A stretch of 64,000 nucleotides of DNA from Pseudomaricurvus sp. HS19 (lineage in GTDB: Bacteria; Pseudomonadota; Gammaproteobacteria; Pseudomonadales; Cellvibrionaceae), in assembly GCF_009857815.1 (NCBI RefSeq), contig NZ_WVVW01000002.1:558001-622000 (forward strand), read 5' to 3'. Position 1 is the first letter of the stretch; each line of letters begins with the position of its first letter. Positions 1-7,961 of the stretch are shown piece by piece. The position numbers and the translations under genes are program-made. The notes under the pieces were generated by a model. That model searched no databases. It worked only from the letters and a program-made list of their open reading frames with translations, and was not told the DNA's origin.

Positions 1-73
1 AGCCTCAAAGCAAACTACAACTGTTGGGTATAAAAGGCGCCGTATACGTAGAGAGTGGGAGGCAGAGGTCCGC

Positions 74-125
74 GGGGGATAAGGTGAATTCCTGCGCAGC
101 AGGAAGAGAAGATGGTCTGGGCCAC
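74..125 (+). repeat. 52-bp dispersed repeat, copy A
   Basis: This stretch matches 52424-52475 (minus strand) at 47 of 52 positions without gaps. It contains a hairpin at 89-105 (TTCCTGC, loop GCA, GCAGGAA). In the other copy the middle stem pair is changed on both arms (TTCCAGC/GCTGGAA), so pairing is kept. It lies beyond the 3' end of amiB, next to a second inverted repeat. It resembles a REP-type intergenic element; the family is not identified. Confidence 0.75.
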
Positions 126-182
126 CGCGCTCCTACGGTATGGGGTCGAACTCCCTGTAGGAGCGCGGTCCCCCGCGCGAGC
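124..182. repeat. REP/BIME-like inverted repeat
   Basis: ACCGCGCTCCTAC (124-136) and GTAGGAGCGCGGT (157-169) are perfect 13-bp inverted arms around a 20-nt loop. The right arm runs on into a short GC hairpin (CGCGG/CCGCG). The motif GTAGGAGCGCGG resembles the conserved end of REP elements of pseudomonads. It may also end transcription from amiB, although no T-run follows on the minus strand. Confidence 0.5.
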
Positions 183-199
183 TTTTGGATAGATTTAAA

Positions 200-1297
200 T
201 CAGGGCTCAGGTATCACGCGCAGATTTTCATCAAACATCAACGCCACAAAACGACCACATTCCGGATGTTGCACCAAAGCCCGTGCCAACTGTGGCTCCA
301 GTTCGCGGCGCACATGGCGGGCCACATCCCTGGCGCCGTAGCGGTTGTCGTAGTGACCGGTAAGATGGTTTCGGGCAGCGCTGTCCAGCTTCAGGCTGGC
401 CTGCTTTTTGGCCAGGCGCTCATTGAGACGCTGCAGCTCCAGCTCCAGCAGCTGGCCGACCGCATCGTGTTCGATCGACTGGTAGTGGATTGCGCGGTCG
501 AGGCGGTTGAGAAATTCGGGATCAAAACGGTCTTCCAGTGCTTCGTTAATAATCTCTTCCCCTCTTCTGTGTTTAACCGACGCGGGCATGAACCAACGCC
601 TGAAGCCGTTGCCACAGGCCTGCTGGTGGCGGTGCAGAGCCTGCACACCCACATTGCTGGTCATAAAGATGATGGTATTACGGAAATCGATTTTCTTCTG
701 GCCGGCCGTGAGCTGTAACATGCCGTTGTCCATCACGTTGAGCAGGCTGCGCAGCACTTCATCACTGGCCTTTTCAATCTCGTCGAACAGTACAATCCCC
801 GGCCGGCTGAAACTGCCGGCGATCAGTTCACTGTCCAACAGGGTGTGTCCCTCCTTGCTGCCGACATAACCGGGCGGTGCCCCGCTGAGGGCGGCGGAGT
901 AATGGGACTGGGCCAGGGTGTTCATGTCGATACGACAGAAGTGGTTGATATCACCGTGAATGGCTTCTGCCAGCAGACGCACGGTTTCGGTTTTGCCCAC
1001 TCCGGTGGAGCCCACCATCATCACCGTCACCAATGGCCGGTGTGGCAAGCCCATATCGGCACTGACCAGATAGAGGATGTCGCGGATGGCCTGTAACGCT
1101 TGCGGCTGCCCGATGATGCGTGCCTGCAACCTGGCCGTAATCGCTTCCACGTCAAAACGGAATCGGGATTGTCGGTGTCCGGGCAGAGGAGCGGATTTTG
1201 TGTCCGCCCCTGCACTTCCGGCAACCAACTCAGGAACCGTATCCCCCTGCCCTGGCGCTTTTTGTTGGGCGGCGAGCATATCGTTAATAAATGGCAT
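200..1297 (-). CDS. amiB: AmiB-like AAA+ ATPase of the amidase operon
   Basis: A 365-aa single-domain AAA+ protein of the ClpB/ClpX-related class. Visible motifs are Walker A GSTGVGKT (residues 96-103), a pore-type GAPPGYVG segment (about 139-146), Walker B IVLFDEIEKA (168-177), sensor I TSN (213-215), an EFLNRLD arginine-finger region and a C-terminal GAR sensor-II motif. It lies 49 bp after amiE on the same strand. In Pseudomonas aeruginosa the gene after amiE, amiB, encodes a Clp-related ATP-binding protein, so name and position agree. A chaperone-like role for the amidase or transporter is an inference. It is the last gene of the leftward operon, followed by inverted repeats. The start ATG has only a weak ribosome-binding site. 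Confidence 0.8.
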   Translation of the reverse strand: MPFINDMLAAQQKAPGQGDTVPELVAGSAGADTKSAPLPGHRQSRFRFDVEAITARLQARIIGQPQALQAIRDILYLVSADMGLPHRPLVTVMMVGSTGVGKTETVRLLAEAIHGDINHFCRIDMNTLAQSHYSAALSGAPPGYVGSKEGHTLLDSELIAGSFSRPGIVLFDEIEKASDEVLRSLLNVMDNGMLQLTAGQKKIDFRNTIIFMTSNVGVQALHRHQQACGNGFRRWFMPASVKHRRGEEIINEALEDRFDPEFLNRLDRAIHYQSIEHDAVGQLLELELQRLNERLAKKQASLKLDSAARNHLTGHYDNRYGARDVARHVRRELEPQLARALVQHPECGRFVALMFDENLRVIPEP

Positions 1298-1346
1298 TGT
1301 AGACGCTCATACCCATGGCTTACTCACAACAGAAACGCAGGTAAGA

Positions 1347-2387
1347 TCACACGGTTTTTTCTTTCTCCGGTACCGGCAAGTTGCCCACCGGACAGTCGGC
1401 CACACCGACGGTGGTGCGTGTCATCTTCTCCACATCTTCCTGTGCCTTCTGCGCATCCATCACCCAGGTGCGATAGAAATCAAACGGGCAATCGGCGATG
1501 CCCTTGTCGCCATCGCCGGAGTTGTGGATACCGGTGTAGCCCCGGTGGAGCAGTTTGAAGAGGTGGTTCTGGGACTGGTCGTTGGCGCGGGCATCACGGA
1601 TCTGGCTGACGGAGAGCTGGGCGTACTGCACACCCATATCCTCTTCGCCACACTCACCCAGGGTACGACCGTCAAAGCCGACAATGGCGGAGTGGCCGAA
1701 GTAGGAGTAGACACCGTCAAAGCCGGTGGCGTTGGCCACTGCCACGTAACAGTTGTTGGCCCAGGCCATGGTCTTGGCCATCATGATCTGCTGCTCTTTG
1801 GCGGGATACATGTAGCCCTGACAGCGTACGATCAACTCGGCGCCCTTCATGGCACAGTCGCGCCAGATTTCCGGGTAGTTGCCGTCGTCGCAGATAATCA
1901 GACTGATCTTCAGGCCTTTCGGACCTTCGCTGACGTAGGTTCGATCGCCCGGGTACCAACCTTCAATGGGACACCAGGGAATACATTTGCGGTATTTCTG
2001 TACGATCTCACCTTCGTTGTTGATCAGGATCAGCGTGTTGTAGGGTGCCTTGTTGGGGTGCTCTTCGTGACGCTCGCCAGTGAGTGAAAAAATGCCCCAG
2101 GTGTTGGCCTCTTTACAGGCAGCACTGAAGATAGCGGTCTCCTCACCGGGGATGGTGGCGGCGGTATCCATCATCTCCTGCGGGTCGTACATAATGCCCA
2201 TGGTGCTGTACTCGGGGAACACCACCAGATCCATACCCGGCAATCCGATTTTCATTCCCTTGATCATCTCTGCGATCTTGTGAGCATTCTCCAGCACTTC
2301 GGCTTTGGTGTGCAGCCGTGGCATCTTGTAGTTCACCACCGCTACACCCACGGTATCCGGGCTGCTGGAAATATCACCATGTCTCAT
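1347..2387 (-). CDS. amiE: aliphatic amidase AmiE
   Basis: Hydrolyses short aliphatic amides such as acetamide and propionamide to ammonia and the carboxylate, in the cytoplasm. At 346 aa it has the length of Pseudomonas AmiE and begins with the same MRHGDISSS segment. The nitrilase-superfamily catalytic residues fall at the known positions: Glu59 (VFPEY), Lys134 (KYRK), Cys166 ([11 protein letters not shown]), plus Glu142 (PIEGWYPG). It lies 87 bp downstream of urtE, as part of urtABCDE-amiE-amiB, so amide import is coupled to hydrolysis. The usual regulators amiC and amiR and the channel amiS are not in the window. The divergent two-component system at 8-12 kb probably replaces the control function. 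Confidence 0.96.
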   Translation of the reverse strand: MRHGDISSSPDTVGVAVVNYKMPRLHTKAEVLENAHKIAEMIKGMKIGLPGMDLVVFPEYSTMGIMYDPQEMMDTAATIPGEETAIFSAACKEANTWGIFSLTGERHEEHPNKAPYNTLILINNEGEIVQKYRKCIPWCPIEGWYPGDRTYVSEGPKGLKISLIICDDGNYPEIWRDCAMKGAELIVRCQGYMYPAKEQQIMMAKTMAWANNCYVAVANATGFDGVYSYFGHSAIVGFDGRTLGECGEEDMGVQYAQLSVSQIRDARANDQSQNHLFKLLHRGYTGIHNSGDGDKGIADCPFDFYRTWVMDAQKAQEDVEKMTRTTVGVADCPVGNLPVPEKEKTV

Positions 2388-2474
2388 TGTTGACTCCCGT
2401 CGTTGTATTTACTTTCGTTGAAAGTAAGTTGTCTCTGCACTTTGGGTTTTGGCGGACCGGTAGGTTCCGGTCTC

Positions 2475-3164
2475 TTAAACAGACAGATACGCCTTGATCT
2501 TGTCGGTATCCACTTCTTCACGCTTGTTTTCGTGAATAAAGTTGCCCTTGTCGATAACGATGATGCGATCGGCAATGGCCATGGTAAAACTCAGTACCTG
2601 CTCGGAAACAATGATGGTGATGTCACGCATCTTTTTAATTTCGTTGAGGACGTTGGCGATATCCTTGATGATCGACGGCTGGATACCTTCGGTCGGCTCG
2701 TCCAACAGCAATACCTTGGGATTGGTCACCAGGGCGCGGGCAATGGCGAGCTGCTGCTGTTGGCCGCCAGAGAGGTTGCCGCCCTTGCGCTTGCGCATAT
2801 CAAACAGAACCGGGAACAGGCTGTAGATATCGTCGGGAATTTTTTTCAGTCCGGAGACCTGCATACCGGTTTCAATATTTTCCTGCACGGTCAGTGACGG
2901 GAAAATCATACGGCCCTGGGGAACATAGGCGATGCCGTTCTCTACCCGGTCGCAACTCTCCTTGCCGGTCACATCCACGCCATCGACGCTGATGCTGCCT
3001 TCAGAGGTGGGCAGGATACCGATCAGGGATTTAAACAGTGTGGTCTTGCCCATCCCGTTGCGACCCATGATCGCCAGTGTTTCGTTTTTCGGGACTTCGA
3101 AGTCGAGGCCGTGAATTACTTCACTCTGGCCATAACAAACCTTCAGGTTGGATACATTCAGCAT
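2475..3164 (-). CDS. urtE: urea/short-chain amide ABC transporter ATPase UrtE
   Basis: One of two ATP-binding subunits of a branched-chain-amino-acid-type (HAAT) ABC importer, 229 aa and therefore close to LivF/UrtE in size. It has Walker A GRNGMGKT near residue 35, signature LSGGQQQQ, Walker B LLLDEP followed by TEGIQPSI, and the switch region ending in VSEQV. The phrase TEGIQPSII after Walker B is typical of UrtE. It lies 21 bp after urtD and 87 bp before amiE on the same strand. The substrate (urea or short amides) is inferred from the amiE linkage; FmdDEF of Methylophilus is the nearest described precedent. Confidence 0.92.
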   Translation of the reverse strand: MLNVSNLKVCYGQSEVIHGLDFEVPKNETLAIMGRNGMGKTTLFKSLIGILPTSEGSISVDGVDVTGKESCDRVENGIAYVPQGRMIFPSLTVQENIETGMQVSGLKKIPDDIYSLFPVLFDMRKRKGGNLSGGQQQQLAIARALVTNPKVLLLDEPTEGIQPSIIKDIANVLNEIKKMRDITIIVSEQVLSFTMAIADRIIVIDKGNFIHENKREEVDTDKIKAYLSV

Positions 3165-3185
3165 GATTCTTTTCCTAATCCGGTT

Positions 3186-3935
3186 TTAGTGACCAAGATA
3201 AACTTCGATAACCTTGGGATCTTTCTGCACCGTGTCCATGTCGCCGGAGGCGAGAATTTTCCCCTGGTGTAACACCGTTACCTTGTGGGCAATCTGGGCG
3301 ACGAACTCCATATCGTGTTCGATCACCAGCACGGAACGCCCTGCACTGATTTTGTTGAGCAGCTCGGCGGTCTGCTCACGCTCTTTCACACTCATACCTG
3401 CTACCGGCTCATCCAGCATCAGCAGTTGCGGATCCTGGATCAGCAGCATGCCGATCTCCAGCCACTGCTTCTGGCCGTGGCTCAACAGCGCGGCTTCGGT
3501 CTCCAGCATATGGTCAAGCATGATCTCTTTGGCGATTTCGAGAATCTTGTTTTCCACCTCCGCGTCACGCTTGAACATCAGCGAACCGAACACCCCACGG
3601 CCGCGCGGGTAGGAGACTTCCAGGTTTTCGAACACGGTGAGGTTTTCGTAGATGGAGGGAGTCTGGAACTTGCGCCCTACCCCGGCACGCACAATTTCAT
3701 GCTCGGAGAGTTTGGTGAGCTCCTTGTTCATGAACTTGATACTGCCGGAGGTGGACTTGGTCTTGCCGCAGATCAGGTCCAGCACGGTAGTTTTACCCGC
3801 GCCGTTGGGACCGATCACCACGTGCAGTTCGTTCTTGTCGAGATAGAAGTTCAGATTGTCCACCGCCTTGAAACCGTCGAAGGATACGGTCAGCTCTTCT
3901 ACGGCCAGGGTGAAATCTGTGTTTGCGCTCATCAT
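3186..3935 (-). CDS. urtD: urea/short-chain amide ABC transporter ATPase UrtD
   Basis: Second ATPase of the importer, 249 aa. It has Walker A GPNGAGKT (about residues 42-49), the variant signature LSHGQKQW where most ABC proteins have LSGGQ (characteristic of UrtD), Walker B LLMLDEP followed by VAGMS, and the H-loop VIEHDMEFV. Two adjacent ATG codons are possible starts; the upstream one sits 5 bp after GAGG. It pairs with UrtE to energise the UrtB/UrtC permease and is the fourth gene of the operon, 47 bp after urtC. Confidence 0.93.
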   Translation of the reverse strand: MMSANTDFTLAVEELTVSFDGFKAVDNLNFYLDKNELHVVIGPNGAGKTTVLDLICGKTKSTSGSIKFMNKELTKLSEHEIVRAGVGRKFQTPSIYENLTVFENLEVSYPRGRGVFGSLMFKRDAEVENKILEIAKEIMLDHMLETEAALLSHGQKQWLEIGMLLIQDPQLLMLDEPVAGMSVKEREQTAELLNKISAGRSVLVIEHDMEFVAQIAHKVTVLHQGKILASGDMDTVQKDPKVIEVYLGH

Positions 3936-3982
3936 AACAACCTCTGTTTGTCGTTAAGTCTTGTTCTGCCGGTTGGGGTCGA

Positions 3983-5134
3983 TCAGTTCGACCCCTCCAG
4001 CTTGGGAGCAACCGCTGCCGTGTCATTTTTGGAAAACAGGGAGGTTATAAAGCCCAGGCGCTTTTTGATGTGGTGGCTATGGTCTTCCCACAGGCCAGCC
4101 AGGCCATTGGGGAAGAACATCACTACTGCGATAAACAGGCCACCCATCAGGAACAGCCACAGCTCGGGGAACGACTCGGAGAACGCCGTCTTGCCAAAGT
4201 TAATCAGCAGACAACCGTATACCGCACCAATCAGCGACAGGCGTCCACCCACCGCGGCGAAGATCACCATCTCGATGGAAGGTACAATGCCCACAAAGGA
4301 TGGCGACATAAAACCTACGGAGAGGGTGAACATGGCGCCGCCAATGGCGGAGATCATGGCCGAGAAACAGAAGATAAAGATCTTGAAGTTGGCAACGTCG
4401 TAACCTGAGAAGCGCACGCGGTCTTCCTTGTCACGCATCGCCAGCAACAGGCGACCGAATTTGCTGGTGAGGATGAAACGGGACATCAGGATCACCGCCA
4501 GCAACAGGAAACAGGTAATAAAGTAGAACAGGTTCTTGGCGAAGTCGGAGGTGATATCCCAGCCATGCAGGGTGCGCAGGTCGGTAATACCGTTAATGCC
4601 ACCGGTGTAACCCTGCTGACCCACAATCAGGACAGTGAGGATCAGTGACACCACCTGGGTAATGATGGCGAAGTACACACCACCCACGCGGCGCTTAAAC
4701 ATGGCCACACCGATCAGGTAGGCAAATACCGACGGGATAATCAGGATCGCCAACAGGGTAAAGGTGAAGCTGTTGAAGGGTTCCCAGAACCACGGCAGCG
4801 CAGTGAGCTGGTTCCAGTCCATAAAGTCGGGAATACCGGGGGTAGACTGAATCGCAGTGTTCTCCGGGCTGGAGGCTTCCAGTTTCAGGAACATGGCCAT
4901 GCCGTAACCACCGAGGCCGAAGAAGATGCCCTGGCCCAGGCTCAGGGTGCCGCCGTAGCCCCACAGCAGCACCAGGCTGATGGCGGGGAAGGCGTAGGTC
5001 AGGTACTTGGCCACCAGGTTGAGGCGGAAGCCATCCAGTGCCAGTGGGAACACCACCAGTATCAGCGTCGCCAACAGGACAAACCCGACCGTCCCGTTTT
5101 TGCCACCCAACAGTTTTTCATACATAAAGCTCAT
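3983..5134 (-). CDS. urtC: urea/short-chain amide ABC transporter permease UrtC
   Basis: Inner-membrane permease of the LivM/UrtC family, 383 aa from the chosen start. The frame is open 63 bp further upstream into urtB, but ATG 5134 (MSFMYEKLL) follows a GGAGAT ribosome-binding site and avoids the overlap. About ten hydrophobic helices are visible. The segments LWGYGGTLSLGQGIFFGLGGYGMAMFL and AVGGRLSLIGAVYGC are typical of this permease family. It forms the channel together with UrtB. The C-terminal cytoplasmic tail of about 40 residues is polar. Confidence 0.9.
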   Translation of the reverse strand: MSFMYEKLLGGKNGTVGFVLLATLILVVFPLALDGFRLNLVAKYLTYAFPAISLVLLWGYGGTLSLGQGIFFGLGGYGMAMFLKLEASSPENTAIQSTPGIPDFMDWNQLTALPWFWEPFNSFTFTLLAILIIPSVFAYLIGVAMFKRRVGGVYFAIITQVVSLILTVLIVGQQGYTGGINGITDLRTLHGWDITSDFAKNLFYFITCFLLLAVILMSRFILTSKFGRLLLAMRDKEDRVRFSGYDVANFKIFIFCFSAMISAIGGAMFTLSVGFMSPSFVGIVPSIEMVIFAAVGGRLSLIGAVYGCLLINFGKTAFSESFPELWLFLMGGLFIAVVMFFPNGLAGLWEDHSHHIKKRLGFITSLFSKNDTAAVAPKLEGSN

Positions 5135-5174
5135 AGGGATCTCCCAAATTACATTCCGTTGGTGAAGGCCCGCC

Positions 5175-6098
5175 TCAACGGCGGACCTTGCTGGCAAACA
5201 GACCTTCTGGCTTGAACATCAGAATCACAACCAGCGTCAGCAGGGTGAACACCTTGGCCATCGAACCGCTGATGAAGAACTCGAGGATCGACTGTGCCTG
5301 GGCAATGGAGAAGGCCGAGGCGATGGTACCGAGCAGGCTGGCAGCGCCACCAAACACAACCACCATGAAGGTATCCACGATGTAGAGGGTGCCGGTGGTT
5401 GGACCGGTGGAGGCGATGGTGGTGAAGGCCGCACCGGCAACACCGGCGATACCGCAACCGAGGGCGAAGGTAAGACGATCCACTTTTTTGGTGTTGATAC
5501 CCACCGCGCCACTCATAACCCGGTTCTGGGTGGTGGCACGCACCTTGAGGCCCCAGCTGGATTTGAACATCAGGTAGAAGACGCCACCGGTGATCAGCAG
5601 GGTCAGGGCCAGCACGAACATACCGTTGAGGGGAATGTCGATCATGTCAGTCGGCTGGTAGGAACCCATCAGCCAGTCGGGCAGCGCCGGGCTCACTTCG
5701 CGGGCACCGAAGATGGAGCGATAGGCCTGTTGCATGATCAGGCTCAGGCCCCAGGTGGCCAGCAGGGTATCCAGCGGACGCTTGTACAAATGTCGTATCA
5801 ACGCCCATTCGGCGAGATACCCCAAAGCCGCTGCGACAAAGAACGCAGCCACAATGGCGACTAAAAAGTAGTACGGCATAAAGCCGGGGAAATAAGTCTC
5901 TGTGACGGTGGAGAGCAGATAGGTGGTGTAGGCACCCGCTGCCATGAATTCACCGTGGGCCATGTTGATGACCCCCATCTGGCCAAAAATAATGGCAAGG
6001 CCCAGTGCCATCAGCAGCAGCACGCTGAATAAACTGATGCCGGCAAAACCCTGCATGGCAAAGATGGCCATCAGTTCGCTGCTGGTATATCCGCCCAT
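5175..6098 (-). CDS. urtB: urea/short-chain amide ABC transporter permease UrtB
   Basis: Inner-membrane permease of the LivH/UrtB family, 307 aa. It lacks the long N-terminal periplasmic extension found in many UrtB proteins of urease clusters and is closer in length to LivH or FmdE-type permeases. Family features include GLAIIFGQMGVINMAHGEFMAAGAY near the N-terminus, an EWALIRHLYKRPLDTLLATWGLSL segment and FGGAASLLGTIASAF near the C-terminus. It is the second gene of the operon, 132 bp after urtA, with a stable hairpin in the gap. Confidence 0.91.
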   Translation of the reverse strand: MGGYTSSELMAIFAMQGFAGISLFSVLLLMALGLAIIFGQMGVINMAHGEFMAAGAYTTYLLSTVTETYFPGFMPYYFLVAIVAAFFVAAALGYLAEWALIRHLYKRPLDTLLATWGLSLIMQQAYRSIFGAREVSPALPDWLMGSYQPTDMIDIPLNGMFVLALTLLITGGVFYLMFKSSWGLKVRATTQNRVMSGAVGINTKKVDRLTFALGCGIAGVAGAAFTTIASTGPTTGTLYIVDTFMVVVFGGAASLLGTIASAFSIAQAQSILEFFISGSMAKVFTLLTLVVILMFKPEGLFASKVRR

Positions 6099-6158
6099 GA
6101 TGAAGTCTCCAAAAAGCTGTCAACAGTGAGTGAAGCACTCAATGTCCGAAATCTTGAT

Positions 6159-6180
6159 AGGCCGACCTCCGTGTCGGCCT
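6159..6180 (-). terminator. intra-operon hairpin between urtA and urtB
   Basis: AGGCCGAC and GTCGGCCT form a perfect 8-bp stem with a 6-nt loop, about 50 bp after the urtA stop codon. No T-run follows on the minus strand. It is more likely a processing or mRNA-stabilising hairpin that raises the level of the binding protein over the permeases than a full terminator. Confidence 0.55.
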
Positions 6181-6230
6181 GGTGTACTGCGATCCTTGCG
6201 GGTAGTAGATGCTGAGGTCGATCGGGAAAC

Positions 6231-7496
6231 TTACTGGTAACCGGCTGGGAACGGATCGGGCTCGATCAGCTCAGACTCGTATACCACTTCAACCTGACCA
6301 TCCTTCTTCCACTTGCCAACGCGGGCCTTGGACCAGAGGTGGTGGTTCTTGTGCAGTTTCACGTAGCCTTCAGGCGCAGTGGTCAGCTCGATGTCGCCCT
6401 TCTCGGACTCGGCAACCACTTTGTCGATGTCGAAGGAACCAGCGCGTTCAACCGCTGCTTTCCACAGCCATGGGCCGAGGTAAGCTGCCTGGGTCACGTC
6501 ACCGATCACGCTGTCGTCGCCCCACATCTCTTTAAAGGCTTTAACGAAGGCTTCGTTGTTGGGGTTATCCTGGCTCTGGAAGTACTTCATGATGGAGTAG
6601 AAGCCTTCCAGGTTTTCACCGCCAATACCCAGAACTTCGTCTTCGGTAACGGAGATGGTCAGCAGGGTTTGCTTGTCACCGGTGATACCGGCGGCTTTCA
6701 GCTGCTTGAACCAGGCAACGTTGGAACCACCCACAACAGCGGCGTAGATAACGTCAGGTTTTTTCAGACGGATTTTGTTAATAACGGAACCGAACTGGGT
6801 ATCACCCAGTGGCTTGTACTCTTCACCAACCACTTTACCGCCGAGCACGTTTTCAATGTGCTTGCGGGCGATCTTCATGGAGGTACGTGGCCAGATGTAG
6901 TCGGAGCCGATCAGGTAGAAGGTCTTGGCACCCTTCTCTTTGGCAACCCAGTTGAGACCGTCGAGAATCTGCTGGGTAGCTTCCTGGCCGGTGTAGATCA
7001 CGTTTTTGGATTGTTCCAGACCTTCATAGAAAGTCGGGTAGTAGAGCAGGCCGTTCTCTTTTTCGAAAACCGGCAGTGCGGCTTTACGGGAGGCGGAGGT
7101 CCAGCAACCGAATACGGCAGCCACCTTGTCGTTCACCAGCAGCTTGCGGCTCTTCTCGGCGAAGGTTGGCCAGTCACTGGCACCGTCTTCCTGGATAATC
7201 TTGATCTGGCGACCAAGTACACCGCCACTCTCGTTAATCTGTTTGATAGCCAGCTTTTCAGCTTCCTGGGCGCCTGTCTCACTGATGGCCATGGTGCCGG
7301 TGAGGGAGTGCAGGATACCGACGGTCACTGTGTCGTCAGTGACAGCCAGGCCGGTGGTGTTGACACCCGCATAGGTGGCCTGGGAGGCCAGCATCAGCCC
7401 GGCCAGCGGCGCGGCAATGGCGGCACGTAAGGATCGGCGCACCCAGGAGCCCTTCGGGCTGTCGGCTGCACCTCGGTTATGAGAACGGTCTTGCAT
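6231..7496 (-). CDS. urtA: urea/short-chain amide-binding protein UrtA
   Basis: Periplasmic type-I solute-binding protein of the importer, 421 aa. The N-terminus carries a twin-arginine-like signal (WVRRSLRAAIAAPLAGLMLAS, cleavage after ATYA). The mature part starts with DTVTVGILHSLTGTMAISETG, typical of UrtA/FmdD/AmiC-like binders. Other family segments are EDGASDWPTFAEK, CWTSASRKAALPVFE and GEEYKPLGDTQFGSVI. It is first in the operon, with ribosome-binding site AGGAG 6 bp before the ATG. AmiC, the amide sensor of Pseudomonas, belongs to the same fold family, so UrtA here might bind amides. Urea, acetamide and formamide cannot be separated from sequence alone. Confidence 0.92.
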   Translation of the reverse strand: MQDRSHNRGAADSPKGSWVRRSLRAAIAAPLAGLMLASQATYAGVNTTGLAVTDDTVTVGILHSLTGTMAISETGAQEAEKLAIKQINESGGVLGRQIKIIQEDGASDWPTFAEKSRKLLVNDKVAAVFGCWTSASRKAALPVFEKENGLLYYPTFYEGLEQSKNVIYTGQEATQQILDGLNWVAKEKGAKTFYLIGSDYIWPRTSMKIARKHIENVLGGKVVGEEYKPLGDTQFGSVINKIRLKKPDVIYAAVVGGSNVAWFKQLKAAGITGDKQTLLTISVTEDEVLGIGGENLEGFYSIMKYFQSQDNPNNEAFVKAFKEMWGDDSVIGDVTQAAYLGPWLWKAAVERAGSFDIDKVVAESEKGDIELTTAPEGYVKLHKNHHLWSKARVGKWKKDGQVEVVYESELIEPDPFPAGYQ

Positions 7497-7957
7497 GGTC
7501 TTCTCTCCTGGAGGTTAGTAATGCCAGCACAGTTTCACGACTTGCATCACAACAGACCATTCGGCATGTGTTCATTTAGGTGGGGGTAAATGACGTATAC
7601 CCGGGTTAGTCAGGTGGCGGTATTGTGTGGGCCATGTGTGCGGGCTTGGTGCAGGGTAAGCGCAAGCCGGTAATACCGGTCACGACCCATACAACCGGCT
7701 TCTTTCTCCCTGCCCGCCGCAACAGCGCCCCGACTGCCATTAAAAAACTCGCTATAATGCCCCGGCTTGGCCCCATTACTGCATTCAGTAGCGGCGGTGA
7801 TGTACCAGGGAACAGTTACCAGAGCAGAGGAGGGAAAATTCGTCGATCCGGAGCAGGCCGTGCACTGCATCCGACCTTACAGAGGCCCCAACATGAGGCA
7901 TGGCAATCGCCGTCCGCTCAATAAAGCGTCAATTGCGCAAGGCGGGGGTACCCTGCA
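7497..7957. promoter_or_regulatory. divergent urtA / sensor-kinase control region
   Basis: This 461-bp gap separates the leftward urt-ami operon from the rightward kinase-regulator pair. A TATAAT hexamer at 7753-7758 faces the kinase; its -35 (CCGACT, 17 bp upstream) is poor, so activation is plausible. Possible operators are the partial palindrome ATTTAGGTGGGGGTAAAT (7574-7591), a nearby TACCCGGGTTA (7597-7607) and the perfect palindrome CCGGTAATACCGG (7667-7679). GGGGGTA/TACCC motifs recur and could bind the LuxR-type regulator. I saw no sigma-54 (GG-N10-GC) promoter before urtA. A short reading frame occupies 7800-7961. Confidence 0.5.
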
Positions 7958-7961
7958 TTGA
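7800..7961 (+). CDS. possible 53-aa leader ORF coupled to the sensor kinase
   Basis: An open frame from ATG 7800 encodes 53 residues (begins MYQGTVTRAEEGKF). Its TGA (7959-7961) overlaps the TTG start of the kinase gene in a TTGA arrangement. It begins about 35 bp after the predicted transcription start. The ribosome-binding site is weak and I recognise no homologue. The placement resembles the small cbrX frame before cbrA in Pseudomonas, where translation is coupled to the kinase. It could instead be a chance frame; the coupling idea rests on the overlap and on the weak TTG start of the next gene. Confidence 0.3.
   Translation: MYQGTVTRAEEGKFVDPEQAVHCIRPYRGPNMRHGNRRPLNKASIAQGGGTLH

Noticed and set aside
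5135-5197. Longer UrtC start inside urtB
   Set aside because: The extra 21 residues are charged and not membrane-like; ATG 5134 has a clear GGAGAT ribosome-binding site.
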